NCBI RefSeq assembly: GCF_001436455.1 | Contig: NZ_AYYU01000006.1 | Coordinates: 1-64,000 of the forward strand | Direction: 5' to 3' | Length of the DNA: 64,000 nt | Source: Lactobacillus jensenii DSM 20557 | GTDB lineage: Bacteria > Bacillota > Bacilli > Lactobacillales > Lactobacillaceae | Shown: piece by piece, positions 50,687-59,346 of the stretch | Position numbering within the stretch: the first letter of the stretch is position 1 | Layout: each line of letters opens with the position of its first letter | Translations under genes and position numbers: made by a program | Notes under the pieces: model-generated | Database searches by the model: none | What the model was told of the DNA's origin: nothing | What the model saw: the letters and a program-made list of their open reading frames with translations, nothing else

Positions 50687-51979
50687 CTATTGTTTCCAAT
50701 CACTATCAAATTTAGCTTTACCTGTTTTAATCAAGCTATCAACATTTTTAGTCTTAGTTTGAGATAAAATACCTGATAAAATTGATGAAACATCATTAAA
50801 GGTTGTTTCAGAATTTTTAGTTACAGGGAAGTTATATAATCTCTTTATTGCCTGCTCTAAAATAGCTGGTGATTTAATTGAAGTAGAATTCTTATAAGCA
50901 GCTGAATTTACAGTTTCATTATTTACAGGAATATATCCTGTTGCATTAGCCCACTTAAGTTGACTTGATTTAGAAGTTAAAAACTTAATATATTTAAATG
51001 CCGCAGCTTTTTGCATTGAACTAGCATGTTTAAACATATAGATATCGCTACCACGTGCCATATTATATTTAGATGGTCTATTAGCGACTCCATATTCAAA
51101 TTTACCATTTAAGCCCTTTTTCACATAAGCTTCACCAGCACTAGCACTAACATACATAGCAACTTGTTCGTTTGCAAATGGGACTGATAAATACTTTTGT
51201 GAACCTGCTATCATAAAATATCCACGCTTTATTCCATCTGCATAGTACTTAATAACATTCTTAGAAGCAGTACCCGTAAAGTTAATCTTACTATTAAAGT
51301 TGTAGCCTTCTTCTTTCATTCCATCAGTATAATAAGCACTCAGATTATCAAAACCTGCACCAACAACTTTATGATTAGTTTTATCATAAATCTTCTTAGC
51401 AGCAGTCTTTAATTCAGACATTGTCTTAGGTACTGAAATACCATATTTATCTAACAAAGTTTTGTTATAATAAAGTACTTCTACAGATTTATTGAAGGGA
51501 ATACCATATTGTGTACCTTTAATTTGAGCACCTTCAAGTAATGTTTTATTAATGTTAGACTTACTTACACTTCCCCAACCTACATTAGTATCATTAATGT
51601 ATGGTGTCATATCTTGTAAATAACCACCTTGTGCAGCAGTATATAGATAACCAGCATAAGACTGGGCAATAGTAGGTAAATTATTAGGAGATTGTAAGGT
51701 ATTTTGGACCTTAGACTTTATATCTTCGTACGAACCTTGGTATTCTAACTTGACTTTGATGTTAGGATTTTGCTTTTCAAATTCCTTAGTTAACTCTTGC
51801 AAATTAGTTTGCAAAGGGCCAACCATCGCATTCCAGAAAGTTATCGTAGTTTTTTTGGTAATATTTTTAGGAATATTAACTGAAGAAGTTGTATTCTTTT
51901 TATTATTTGAACATGCTGCAACTGTTAGCATAGTTATAGCCATTATTACTAATGCAGCTATTTTCTTTAATACTTTCAT
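50687..51979 (-). CDS. Family 1 extracellular solute-binding lipoprotein (UgpB-like), orphan
   Basis: A 430-residue lipoprotein with lipobox LTVAAC (Cys23) and the fold and motifs of sugar or glycerol-phosphate ABC binding proteins (ITFWNAMVGP near residue 47, VEVLYYNKTLLDKYG near 140). No permease or ATPase genes are adjacent, so it must serve a transporter encoded elsewhere or act alone. The ATG at 51979 has TAGGAGG upstream. UgpB similarity suggests glycerophosphodiesters or glycerol 3-phosphate, but this is tentative. Confidence 0.9.
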   Translation of the reverse strand: MKVLKKIAALVIMAITMLTVAACSNNKKNTTSSVNIPKNITKKTTITFWNAMVGPLQTNLQELTKEFEKQNPNIKVKLEYQGSYEDIKSKVQNTLQSPNNLPTIAQSYAGYLYTAAQGGYLQDMTPYINDTNVGWGSVSKSNINKTLLEGAQIKGTQYGIPFNKSVEVLYYNKTLLDKYGISVPKTMSELKTAAKKIYDKTNHKVVGAGFDNLSAYYTDGMKEEGYNFNSKINFTGTASKNVIKYYADGIKRGYFMIAGSQKYLSVPFANEQVAMYVSASAGEAYVKKGLNGKFEYGVANRPSKYNMARGSDIYMFKHASSMQKAAAFKYIKFLTSKSSQLKWANATGYIPVNNETVNSAAYKNSTSIKSPAILEQAIKRLYNFPVTKNSETTFNDVSSILSGILSQTKTKNVDSLIKTGKAKFDSDWKQ

Positions 51980-52116
51980 AAATCCTCCTAAAACAAAAAA
52001 CTTTAATATTTCATCGTGTATCATTTTATCATCTTACCTTTTGAATAAAAGCCTTATTTTAGTTTTTTTCATGATACAATTGATAGTAAGTTATTAATTT
52101 ATGCGTTAATTCAACA

Positions 52117-52151
52117 AAAAAGAGTGTTAGTAACAAACTAACACTCTTTTT
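52117..52151 (-). terminator. Terminator of the nrdD-nrdG-MIP18 operon
   Basis: Perfect AAAAAGAGTGTTAG / CTAACACTCTTTTT stem with 7-base loop, overlapping the last stop codon. Confidence 0.92.
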
Positions 52152-52720
52152 CATCCCACTACTTGATAACCCGCAGATTCTAATCGCTCTTTAACAACAG
52201 GCAAACTAACTTTCATTGCTTGAGCAGCCTGCTTTAAAGTCATTACTCTACCTACAGTTTCTATCATATTAGGGATTTTAAAATGATCAAATCCTAATTC
52301 TAATAACAAATCTAAAAAATCATCGTATCTATCAATATATTTTTTTACCGGAGTAGAAAAATCTATCTTTTTATTCGAACTATCATAACTAGATAAGTCC
52401 TTAGACCATACATTTAGCTGAGTTTTTGCAGCATCTGACATTCTTTCCACACTCCAAGCAGGAGACCATACAAGTTTAATTTCACAAGATTTAATTTCAG
52501 GTATCGACAAAACGGCTTCTTTAATTGCATTATCCAAAACGCCACTTAAAGGACACCCCATAACAGTTAAAGTCATCGTAACTATACAATCATTATTATC
52601 ATTTAAATCTATGCCATAAATTAATCCTAAATTTACAATATCAACATATAACTCCGGATCAATTACAGTTTGAAGTTTTTGAATTACTTCGTCCACTAAT
52701 TTTAATTGCTTTTCTTCCAT
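52151..52720 (-). CDS. MIP18/DUF59 protein fused to a DUF1858-like domain
   Basis: A 189-residue protein with an N-terminal MIP18-family (SufT-like) iron-sulfur assembly domain (about residues 1-95; TVMGCPLSG with the conserved Cys near residue 53) and a C-terminal helical domain (about 120-189; VKKYIDRYDDFLDLLLELG and TLKQAAQAMKV) resembling DUF1858 but lacking its cysteine. It starts 8 bases after nrdG, making it the third gene of the anaerobic ribonucleotide reductase operon. Context suggests help with the NrdG 4Fe-4S cluster; this is inference. CTAGGTGGGAGT precedes the ATG. Confidence 0.86.
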   Translation of the reverse strand: MEEKQLKLVDEVIQKLQTVIDPELYVDIVNLGLIYGIDLNDNNDCIVTMTLTVMGCPLSGVLDNAIKEAVLSIPEIKSCEIKLVWSPAWSVERMSDAAKTQLNVWSKDLSSYDSSNKKIDFSTPVKKYIDRYDDFLDLLLELGFDHFKIPNMIETVGRVMTLKQAAQAMKVSLPVVKERLESAGYQVVG

Positions 52721-52728
52721 ACTCCCAC

Positions 52729-53445
52729 CTAGTGAACCAAGTTTTTCCAAATAACAACTTTTCCTGCCTTGAAAGAAGCCGGCACATCAATAATTCTTTG
52801 ATTAGACGAACCTCTAAATTGTAAGGTTAAATCCTTTAAATCTTCTTCAAATCGGCCATCAACTAAAATGTCTATTTTAGACAATAGTTCCAACTTATCT
52901 TCTGATTCTTGCATCAGTTCATCCCAAGTATATCCAGACCAAGACCAAATATCTTTTGTGTGGCCAAATTCTTTTCTAACTCGGTTAACAATTTTTAAAC
53001 AAACCTGCGTATTTAAAAATGGTTCTCCGCCGAGCAAGGTAAGACCTTGAACGTAATCTTCAGACATATCCCTGATGATTCGGTCTTCTAATTCTTGGGT
53101 ATATGGACGGCCATAATTAAAGTTCTGAGCAACTAAGTTGTAGCATCCTGGGCAGTCAAATAAACAACCTGAAACATATAAACTACAGCGAACCCCCTCA
53201 CCATCAACAAAGTTAAACGGTTTATAATCAGCAATCTTTTGTAAAGAATGCTCACTAGCTAGCCATTCCTTAGGTTTAGGGTCCTTAGGTCGATGCTTAC
53301 GTAATTTTCTTGCTGCACGATCCTTTTGAATATTAGGCAAATATTGGTTACTATCAACAAAAATAGTATCCCCACCAACGTTTACTTTAATATAATTATG
53401 GCGAATATCAGGGCCTTCTTGCGCATTATGATCTTTACTTGGCAT
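52729..53445 (-). CDS. nrdG: Anaerobic ribonucleotide reductase activating protein
   Basis: Radical SAM enzyme that generates the glycyl radical on NrdD. The 238-residue protein has the CX3CX2C cluster motif GCLFDCPGC (Cys94, 98, 101) and LLGGEPFLN near residue 135. It carries an N-terminal extension of about 70 residues, basic in its second half, beyond the minimal NrdG core that begins at ADYKPFNFVDGEG. The ATG overlaps the nrdD end by 11 bases and has GAGGA about 12 bases upstream. Confidence 0.94.
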   Translation of the reverse strand: MPSKDHNAQEGPDIRHNYIKVNVGGDTIFVDSNQYLPNIQKDRAARKLRKHRPKDPKPKEWLASEHSLQKIADYKPFNFVDGEGVRCSLYVSGCLFDCPGCYNLVAQNFNYGRPYTQELEDRIIRDMSEDYVQGLTLLGGEPFLNTQVCLKIVNRVRKEFGHTKDIWSWSGYTWDELMQESEDKLELLSKIDILVDGRFEEDLKDLTLQFRGSSNQRIIDVPASFKAGKVVIWKNLVH

Positions 53446-55645
53446 CTTGAATTTTTTCCTCTTCTTGTGCTTGATCTCTTACCATACCTAAACTCATGTG
53501 CTTAGCTCTATGGGCAATTTCTTCATGACGACCGTGAACCATTGGACGCTTAAGTGGGTTACCTAAGTAGCCACAAGTACGCTTGACACAGTCACAAGTT
53601 TCAGGATCATGATTGCCACATACTGGGCATTCAAATCCTTTAGCAGTTGCTTTAAATTCGCCAGCAAAACCACACTTAAAGCAGCGGTCAATTGGGGTGT
53701 TAGTACCAAGATAACCAACTTTATCGTACCCAAAGTCCCATACAGCTTCCAAGGCTTTAGGGTTTTGCTTTAAGTTAGGATATTCACAGTAATGAATAAA
53801 GCCACCAGCTGCGTATGGAGGGTAATCCTTTTCAAATTCAAGCTTTTCAAATGGAGTTGGGTGCTTACGAACATCATAGTGGAAACTGTTAGTGTAGTAT
53901 TCTTTATCAGTAATATCTTTTACCTTACCGAATTTTTCAGTATCAAGTACACAGAATCTATCTGTTAAACTTTCTGATGGAGTTGAGTAAACAGAGTAGT
54001 GATAGTGATACTTTTCAGTCTTTTCCCAGTATGCACACCAATCATGCATCCGTTTAACAATTTCTACTGTAAAGTCATGAGCTTCTTTATTGTGTTCCCA
54101 GTTAGGCCCATAGAAGACAGTACCAACTTCGTACAAGCCAATGTAACCAAATGAAACAGTACAACGACCATTTTCAAATAATTGATTTACATCTTCGTCT
54201 GGCTTAAGTCGCTTACCAAATGCCCCATTTTCATATAATACAGGTGCATTTTCTGGTTTAGCTTCACGACATCTTGCAGCCTTAATATTCATTGCATCAT
54301 GAACTAATTGAACCTTGTCCTCAAAAATTTTCCAGAATAAGTCCTTGTCGCCACGAGATTCCATAGCAATTCTTGGTAAGTTTAAGGTAATAACACCTAA
54401 ATTCATTCGTCCAGAATTTACTTCTTTGCCATTCTTGTCTTTCCAACCTTGCAAGAATGAACGACAACCCATAGGTGCTTTAAATGATCCAGTTAGACGC
54501 TTAATAGTGTCGTAACTTACAACGTCTGGATACATACGATAAGTAGCACATTCCAAAGCAATTTCCTTAACATCATAATTAGGATCACCTGGATTTAAGT
54601 TTAAGCCCTTCTTTAAAGTGAAGACTAACTTAGGGAAAATAGCTGTCCGCTTATCTTTACCTAAACCAGCTAAACGAATTTTCAAGATATCTTTTTGAAT
54701 TTCTTTTTCAATCCAATTTGTACCTAAACCAAAACCTAAAGTAGTAAATGGAGTTTGACCTTGGCTTGAGAACATGGTGTTAATTTCATATTCAAGACTT
54801 TGCATTGCATCATAAATATCTTTTTGAGTACGCTTTTTAGCAAAAGCCTTAGCCTTTTCTTCGTCATCAATAAATTCTTTGGCTTCTTCCAAGTGGTGAT
54901 CATAATTCTTTTGAGCAAATGGTGCTAAAACTTCATCAGCTCTATCGAATGAACAGCCACCATATTGACTTGAGGCAACTTGGGTAATAATTTGTGCAAC
55001 TTGGCTTGTAGCAACACCAATTGAATTAGGGCTAGTCATAAAGGCATTTCCAACCTTAAATCCATTAGTAAGCATTTCTTTAAAGTCAATTAAACAGCAG
55101 TTAGTCATTGGTGAAAGTGGAGTGTAATCCAAATCATGCCAGTGAATATCACCACGTAAGTGAGCTTTAGCAATATGTTCGGGCATCATTGTTAGACCTA
55201 CAGTTTTACCAACAGTACCAGCAGTCAAATCACGTTGAGTTGAAAAGATTTCACTATCTTTATTGGCATTTTCGTTAACAATTGAAGGATCGCCTTCAAT
55301 CATTCTCTTTAAACGTGCTTTAGTATCAATTTGTTTCTTCCAGTCAGCATCGTCTTTTTTACGATATTCAATATATGCTTTAGCTTCATCTACAAAACCT
55401 AATTTAGTTAAACTATCAACAAAGCTTTCTGCAACTTCTGCAGCTGAAACCGTATATTTCATTGCTAAATCAGAAAAGATCGCCTTTAAAATTTCAACTT
55501 CATGATCTTCAAGCTTTAAATTATGAATTACTAAATCTAATTTATAAGTTTCAAAATTAGTTTTGGTTGAATCTCTTTTTACAAGATATTGTGGCTTCTT
55601 CATAGCCTCAACAATCATCTTTTTACTAGGCGTTTCTTTAAGCAT
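53435..55645 (-). CDS. nrdD: Anaerobic (class III) ribonucleoside-triphosphate reductase
   Basis: Reduces ribonucleotides to deoxyribonucleotides without oxygen. The 736-residue protein has an N-terminal ATP-cone (about 10-95), the catalytic barrel, a C-terminal zinc site (CFKCGF, CPVC, CDC) and the glycyl radical loop RTCGYLGNP (Gly near residue 690). The ATG at 55645 has AGAGGA about 10 bases upstream; an ATG at 55663 precedes that site and is less likely. It heads an operon with nrdG and a MIP18 fusion; two NrdR boxes lie upstream. Confidence 0.96.
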   Translation of the reverse strand: MLKETPSKKMIVEAMKKPQYLVKRDSTKTNFETYKLDLVIHNLKLEDHEVEILKAIFSDLAMKYTVSAAEVAESFVDSLTKLGFVDEAKAYIEYRKKDDADWKKQIDTKARLKRMIEGDPSIVNENANKDSEIFSTQRDLTAGTVGKTVGLTMMPEHIAKAHLRGDIHWHDLDYTPLSPMTNCCLIDFKEMLTNGFKVGNAFMTSPNSIGVATSQVAQIITQVASSQYGGCSFDRADEVLAPFAQKNYDHHLEEAKEFIDDEEKAKAFAKKRTQKDIYDAMQSLEYEINTMFSSQGQTPFTTLGFGLGTNWIEKEIQKDILKIRLAGLGKDKRTAIFPKLVFTLKKGLNLNPGDPNYDVKEIALECATYRMYPDVVSYDTIKRLTGSFKAPMGCRSFLQGWKDKNGKEVNSGRMNLGVITLNLPRIAMESRGDKDLFWKIFEDKVQLVHDAMNIKAARCREAKPENAPVLYENGAFGKRLKPDEDVNQLFENGRCTVSFGYIGLYEVGTVFYGPNWEHNKEAHDFTVEIVKRMHDWCAYWEKTEKYHYHYSVYSTPSESLTDRFCVLDTEKFGKVKDITDKEYYTNSFHYDVRKHPTPFEKLEFEKDYPPYAAGGFIHYCEYPNLKQNPKALEAVWDFGYDKVGYLGTNTPIDRCFKCGFAGEFKATAKGFECPVCGNHDPETCDCVKRTCGYLGNPLKRPMVHGRHEEIAHRAKHMSLGMVRDQAQEEEKIQDAK

Positions 55646-55699
55646 ATGTCCGGTTCCTCTCATAAATTATAATCATTATAGATACATAATAGCACGAAA

Positions 55700-55715
55700 A
55701 CACAATATATTGTAT
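55700..55715. promoter_or_regulatory. NrdR box 1
   Basis: ACACAATATATTGTAT closely matches the NrdR consensus acaCwATATaTwGtgt. It overlaps the region between the nrdD -10 (TATTAT on the minus strand, 55686-55691) and its -35. Confidence 0.82.
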
Positions 55716-55729
55716 TACAATTTTTAGGC

Positions 55730-55747
55730 ACTAATATATATTGTAGT
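55730..55747. promoter_or_regulatory. NrdR box 2
   Basis: ACTAATATATATTGTAGT, a weaker palindrome of the same type. Its centre is 31 bases from box 1, three helical turns, the spacing typical of paired NrdR boxes. Confidence 0.72.
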
Positions 55748-55815
55748 TAGCAAAAACCAGTATTACCATGCTTTTTGCATCTAGCAAAATAAATTTTAAA
55801 ATTTTTTGTATAGAA

Positions 55816-55841
55816 AAAACCACACTGTTTAGTGTGGTTTT
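55816..55841 (-). terminator. Terminator of the asparagine synthase gene
   Basis: AAAACCACACT / AGTGTGGTTTT stem with GTTT loop, followed by TTTCTATAC on the minus strand. Confidence 0.85.
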
Positions 55842-55863
55842 ATACTAGATATAGATATGACAA

Positions 55864-57813
55864 CTATACCAACTTACCCTGTTCAATTAATGCAGCAACT
55901 TCAGGTTGTACATGTTGATATTTCTTAACTGTTTCTTCGTAGTCAATAAAGTAAAGTTTGTACCAAACAAGGAAAGTATAAATTGCCCAAATTTGACGGC
56001 GATGAGAACCATCACCCTTAAAGTTTTTATCTAACAAGTCAATAATCTTTTCTTGTTCAAAAATCTCATTAACAAAGTCTTCACAGAATAGTTGTCGAAC
56101 TTGCTTGTAAAATCTCTCTTCTTTAAGCCACTGTTTAATAGGTGTTGGAAATCCCAACTTAGGTCTTTTAGCCCATTCTTCAGGCAGAACTCGTTCACTT
56201 GCCTTTCTTAGAGCATACTTAGTATCATGTTTATTTACTAAATATTTAGTAGGAATAGAGTTAGCTAGTTCTGCAATCTTTTTATCAAGATATGGTACTC
56301 TTAATTCAAGTGAGTGAGCCATTGAAATCTTATCAGCTTTTTGCAAAATATCATTTAACATAAAGTGATGTAAATCAATATATTGCATTTGCTTAACATT
56401 ATCTAAATCCTTAACTTTCTTAAAGTCTTCTTGATAAAGGCCATTTGTTGTTAGTTCATTACGATAAGTTGGTTGAAGCATACTGTTAGCATCATCACTT
56501 GAGAAAATTGTTGGATGATCCATATCATAAATTACAGATTGACCAACGTAAAATTCACTCGGTTTAGCTAAATTAGTGTACATATGTACCTTACCTGGGA
56601 AGTTAGGCATTTTTTTAATTCCTTTAGCTAAGCTAAATTTTACTCCCTTAGGTAACTTTTTAAGTCCTGAAGTAAAGACCTTAATGACATTGTTATGGGT
56701 ATGCATACCATAATTTACATAACCAGCAAACAATTCATCAGCACCTTCACCAGAAAGTGCAACAGTAACGTGTTTACGTGCCAATTTGGAAAGGTACCAT
56801 AAAGGAATAATAGATGGATTAGCATCTGGTTCATCCATATGATATTGCATTTCAGGGAAATCTCTCATAGCTTCATCAGCATCTACTTTATCTGCAAAGA
56901 AGTGCCAGCCTTTAATATCAGCTAAAGCTTTAGCTTTTGAAGCTTCATCATACGTAGAATCATCAAAACTAATTGAGAATACATCATCTGGGTTAAGTAA
57001 GCTAGTTACAAAACTTGAATCCACACCTTCAGATAAGAAAGCACCTACTGGAACATCTGCATTATGATATAGTTCAACAGTTTCCTTCAAATCTTCGTTG
57101 ATTTTGTCTAAAGTTTCTTCAAAACTTAAATTATTTTCTTTATATTCTGCATCCCAGTATTGCTTAATGTCCATTTGACCATCTTTAAACTTAAAATAAT
57201 GACCTGCTGGGAAACGATATACGCCTTTAAAGAAGGTTTCTTTTAAATCATTATATTGATTCATTAAATATGGCTTAACAGCTTCTACATTAAGTTCCTT
57301 TTTAAAATCAGGGTATGCCAAAAAGCTCTTTAATTCACTACCTACTAAAAGCTTTCCATCCTTATTTTGATAGTACATTGGCTTAATACCGAAGAAATCA
57401 CGAGCACCATACATCGCCTTTTCTTCATCATCCCAAATGATAAAAGCAAACATACCTCTTACTTTTTTAAGTAGGCCAGCCATTCCCCATTCTTCATATC
57501 CATGAAGTAATACTTCAGTATCTGCCTTAGTAGTAAAGGTATGACCTGCTTTTATTAAATCTTCTCTAATTGGCTTATAGTTATAAATTTCACCATTAAA
57601 AATAATTGCCTTAGACTTATCTTCATTAAAAATCGGCTGGGTTCCACCACGAAGATCAATAATTGATAATCTTCTAAATCCCAAAGCCATTACATCGTTA
57701 GTATACATCCCATCGGAACTAGGGCCACGGTGCTTAATTGCTTCCATCATTTTACCAATGGCAGCTTGTTTATCATTAATTTCTGGGTTATAAAACGCAG
57801 CAATCCCGCACAT
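55864..57813 (-). CDS. asnB: Asparagine synthase family glutamine-dependent amidotransferase
   Basis: A 649-residue protein with an N-terminal class II glutaminase domain (nucleophile Cys2 in MCGIAAF, residues 2 to about 200) and a C-terminal ATP-pyrophosphatase synthase domain; its P-loop reads SEGVDSS near residue 260 where many family members have SGGVDSS. It could make asparagine, or amidate a wall precursor: AsnH in Lactococcus amidates the D-Asp cross-bridge and AsnB1 of L. plantarum amidates mDAP. A perfect WalR-type repeat upstream favours the wall role. AGAGGACAGG precedes the start. Confidence 0.9.
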   Translation of the reverse strand: MCGIAAFYNPEINDKQAAIGKMMEAIKHRGPSSDGMYTNDVMALGFRRLSIIDLRGGTQPIFNEDKSKAIIFNGEIYNYKPIREDLIKAGHTFTTKADTEVLLHGYEEWGMAGLLKKVRGMFAFIIWDDEEKAMYGARDFFGIKPMYYQNKDGKLLVGSELKSFLAYPDFKKELNVEAVKPYLMNQYNDLKETFFKGVYRFPAGHYFKFKDGQMDIKQYWDAEYKENNLSFEETLDKINEDLKETVELYHNADVPVGAFLSEGVDSSFVTSLLNPDDVFSISFDDSTYDEASKAKALADIKGWHFFADKVDADEAMRDFPEMQYHMDEPDANPSIIPLWYLSKLARKHVTVALSGEGADELFAGYVNYGMHTHNNVIKVFTSGLKKLPKGVKFSLAKGIKKMPNFPGKVHMYTNLAKPSEFYVGQSVIYDMDHPTIFSSDDANSMLQPTYRNELTTNGLYQEDFKKVKDLDNVKQMQYIDLHHFMLNDILQKADKISMAHSLELRVPYLDKKIAELANSIPTKYLVNKHDTKYALRKASERVLPEEWAKRPKLGFPTPIKQWLKEERFYKQVRQLFCEDFVNEIFEQEKIIDLLDKNFKGDGSHRRQIWAIYTFLVWYKLYFIDYEETVKKYQHVQPEVAALIEQGKLV

Positions 57814-57843
57814 ATTACCTGTCCTCTTCTTTTTATTATAAAT

Positions 57844-57860
57844 TTTACAAAGTTGTTACA
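57844..57860 (-). promoter_or_regulatory. WalR (YycF)-type box at the asnB promoter
   Basis: Minus strand TGTAAC-AACTT-TGTAAA, a perfect fit to TGTWAH-N5-TGTWAH, oriented toward asnB. It abuts a TATAAT -10 at 57835-57840, so it occupies the -35 region. Confidence 0.6.
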
Positions 57861-57917
57861 AGATAACTATATTATTATATGCTAAAAACTAAAATTTGTA
57901 GCACATCTTTAGAAAAA

Positions 57918-59294
57918 TTAAATACTAAAGACTCGTTTAAAACTGGCTGCTCCATAGCCAAAGACTTGTATTTGGCTTTTTACTAAATCAACATTCACTA
58001 CATAACCAGCAAATTCAGTAATATCATCAATTTGACGATTCCAATTTTTATTATATTTAGTAGTTAGTGCATGCCCTGGACCCATTAAAGCTGAGCAGTT
58101 AAATAAAATATATTGAATCCCATTAATCCTAAATTGATCTTCAACATGACGATGCCCACAGAAATAAGCAATTACTCTGGCATTTTCTACATTAGTAAAA
58201 TCAAAATCATTGCTTAATGTAAATTCAGGTGGAACATTATGTGAATGCATTCTTCCTTTTTCGCGCTGATTAAAGGCAACTAATAATTCATGCAACGACC
58301 GGCCATTATATTTAAGTGCATTGCCACCCTTACGATTAATCGGATTTCCATGACTAAGTAAAATAATCTTCTTGCCACTAGAATTACTTAAAATTTCAAT
58401 TAATTCTTCAACTTGATCCTCTCTAATCGCAAGCGTCAATTTAGTATCATATTTTTTCTTTCCCTGCTCATCTAATATATAGGGAACATCTGAAGTATTA
58501 ACAAATATCACTCTTAAATCATCTTTATCAAAATAAGCCACTCCATGATATCTTGAAATATATTTCAATTCTTTTTGAGCATACATGATAGGCCACATAA
58601 TTTTTTCAAATTCATTTTCGGGGAAACTAGCTTTCAGGTCATGATGTTCATCAAATTTATCATTTTCATCGTGATTACCTTTTATAATGGCAAAAGGTGT
58701 TCGTGTACTCTTAAAGCTATTACGTAATTTTATTAATTCACTTTCTCCAATTAGTCCAGCATCTGAACCATCAATCCAATCCCCTAAATGAGCCTTTAGA
58801 TGGAGAAGCCCTGATTTTTCAAGATGATTAAACTCTCTAACATGTATCAAGCCATTATTACCATAAAAATCAACTGAATCAGTATCTTTATAATGAGTAT
58901 CTGTTAAAACACCAATATTTATTGAATTGTTTCCACTTCTTATTTGTGGCTTAATTTGTTCTAAAAAATTATCTAAATAGTCTGTAACGTTATATCTGAT
59001 ACCTGTTTTTCTATTTTGAAATGCTCTAAAACGTCCAAGTCGACTATCAAATCGTCTAACATAAGTTGCAGCTAGTTTATCAGACTCTTCTGGACTTAGT
59101 GCTTGATGTAAAATTCCATGATCATCTTTATAGACAGTCAAAGTATAATTGCCACCATCTGGAGTATTTTCTTGAGCGCCAACTGAATATTCACCCACTT
59201 TAAGAAAACCTTGCATTGGATCAGTATCATTATTATTTTCTTGTTTATGATTATTTAATACCTGAGCAAGCTTTTTTGCGAAAAAATCAAGCAC
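57918..59294 (-). CDS. Calcineurin-like metallophosphoesterase
   Basis: A 458-residue cytosolic protein with an N-terminal region of about 120 residues of unknown fold and a metallophosphoesterase domain: DTHYKD near residue 132, GDWIDG near 172, GNHDE near 200, LLSHGNP near 315 and GHRHVED near 380 supply the two-metal ligands. Substrate unknown. Translation starts at GTG 59294 with AGGAGG 7 bases upstream, immediately after the terminator of the preceding gene. It neighbours the phn transporter but appears to be a separate transcript or readthrough product. Confidence 0.9.
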   Translation of the reverse strand: MLDFFAKKLAQVLNNHKQENNNDTDPMQGFLKVGEYSVGAQENTPDGGNYTLTVYKDDHGILHQALSPEESDKLAATYVRRFDSRLGRFRAFQNRKTGIRYNVTDYLDNFLEQIKPQIRSGNNSINIGVLTDTHYKDTDSVDFYGNNGLIHVREFNHLEKSGLLHLKAHLGDWIDGSDAGLIGESELIKLRNSFKSTRTPFAIIKGNHDENDKFDEHHDLKASFPENEFEKIMWPIMYAQKELKYISRYHGVAYFDKDDLRVIFVNTSDVPYILDEQGKKKYDTKLTLAIREDQVEELIEILSNSSGKKIILLSHGNPINRKGGNALKYNGRSLHELLVAFNQREKGRMHSHNVPPEFTLSNDFDFTNVENARVIAYFCGHRHVEDQFRINGIQYILFNCSALMGPGHALTTKYNKNWNRQIDDITEFAGYVVNVDLVKSQIQVFGYGAASFKRVFSI

Positions 59295-59314
59295 ACTAAA
59301 CCCTCCTAAAAGAA

Positions 59315-59338
59315 AAAGACCTGCAAATGCAGATCTTT
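59315..59338 (-). terminator. Terminator of the 59.35 kb gene
   Basis: AAAGATCTGCA / TGCAGGTCTTT stem with 2-base centre, followed by TTCTTTT on the minus strand. It abuts the ribosome site of the phosphoesterase gene. Confidence 0.82.
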
Positions 59339-59346
59339 GTCACTAT

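Noticed and set aside
55748-55815. Inverted repeat-like GCAAAAA / TTTTTGC near nrdD
   Set aside because: Short, imperfect and without a T-run or known operator match.
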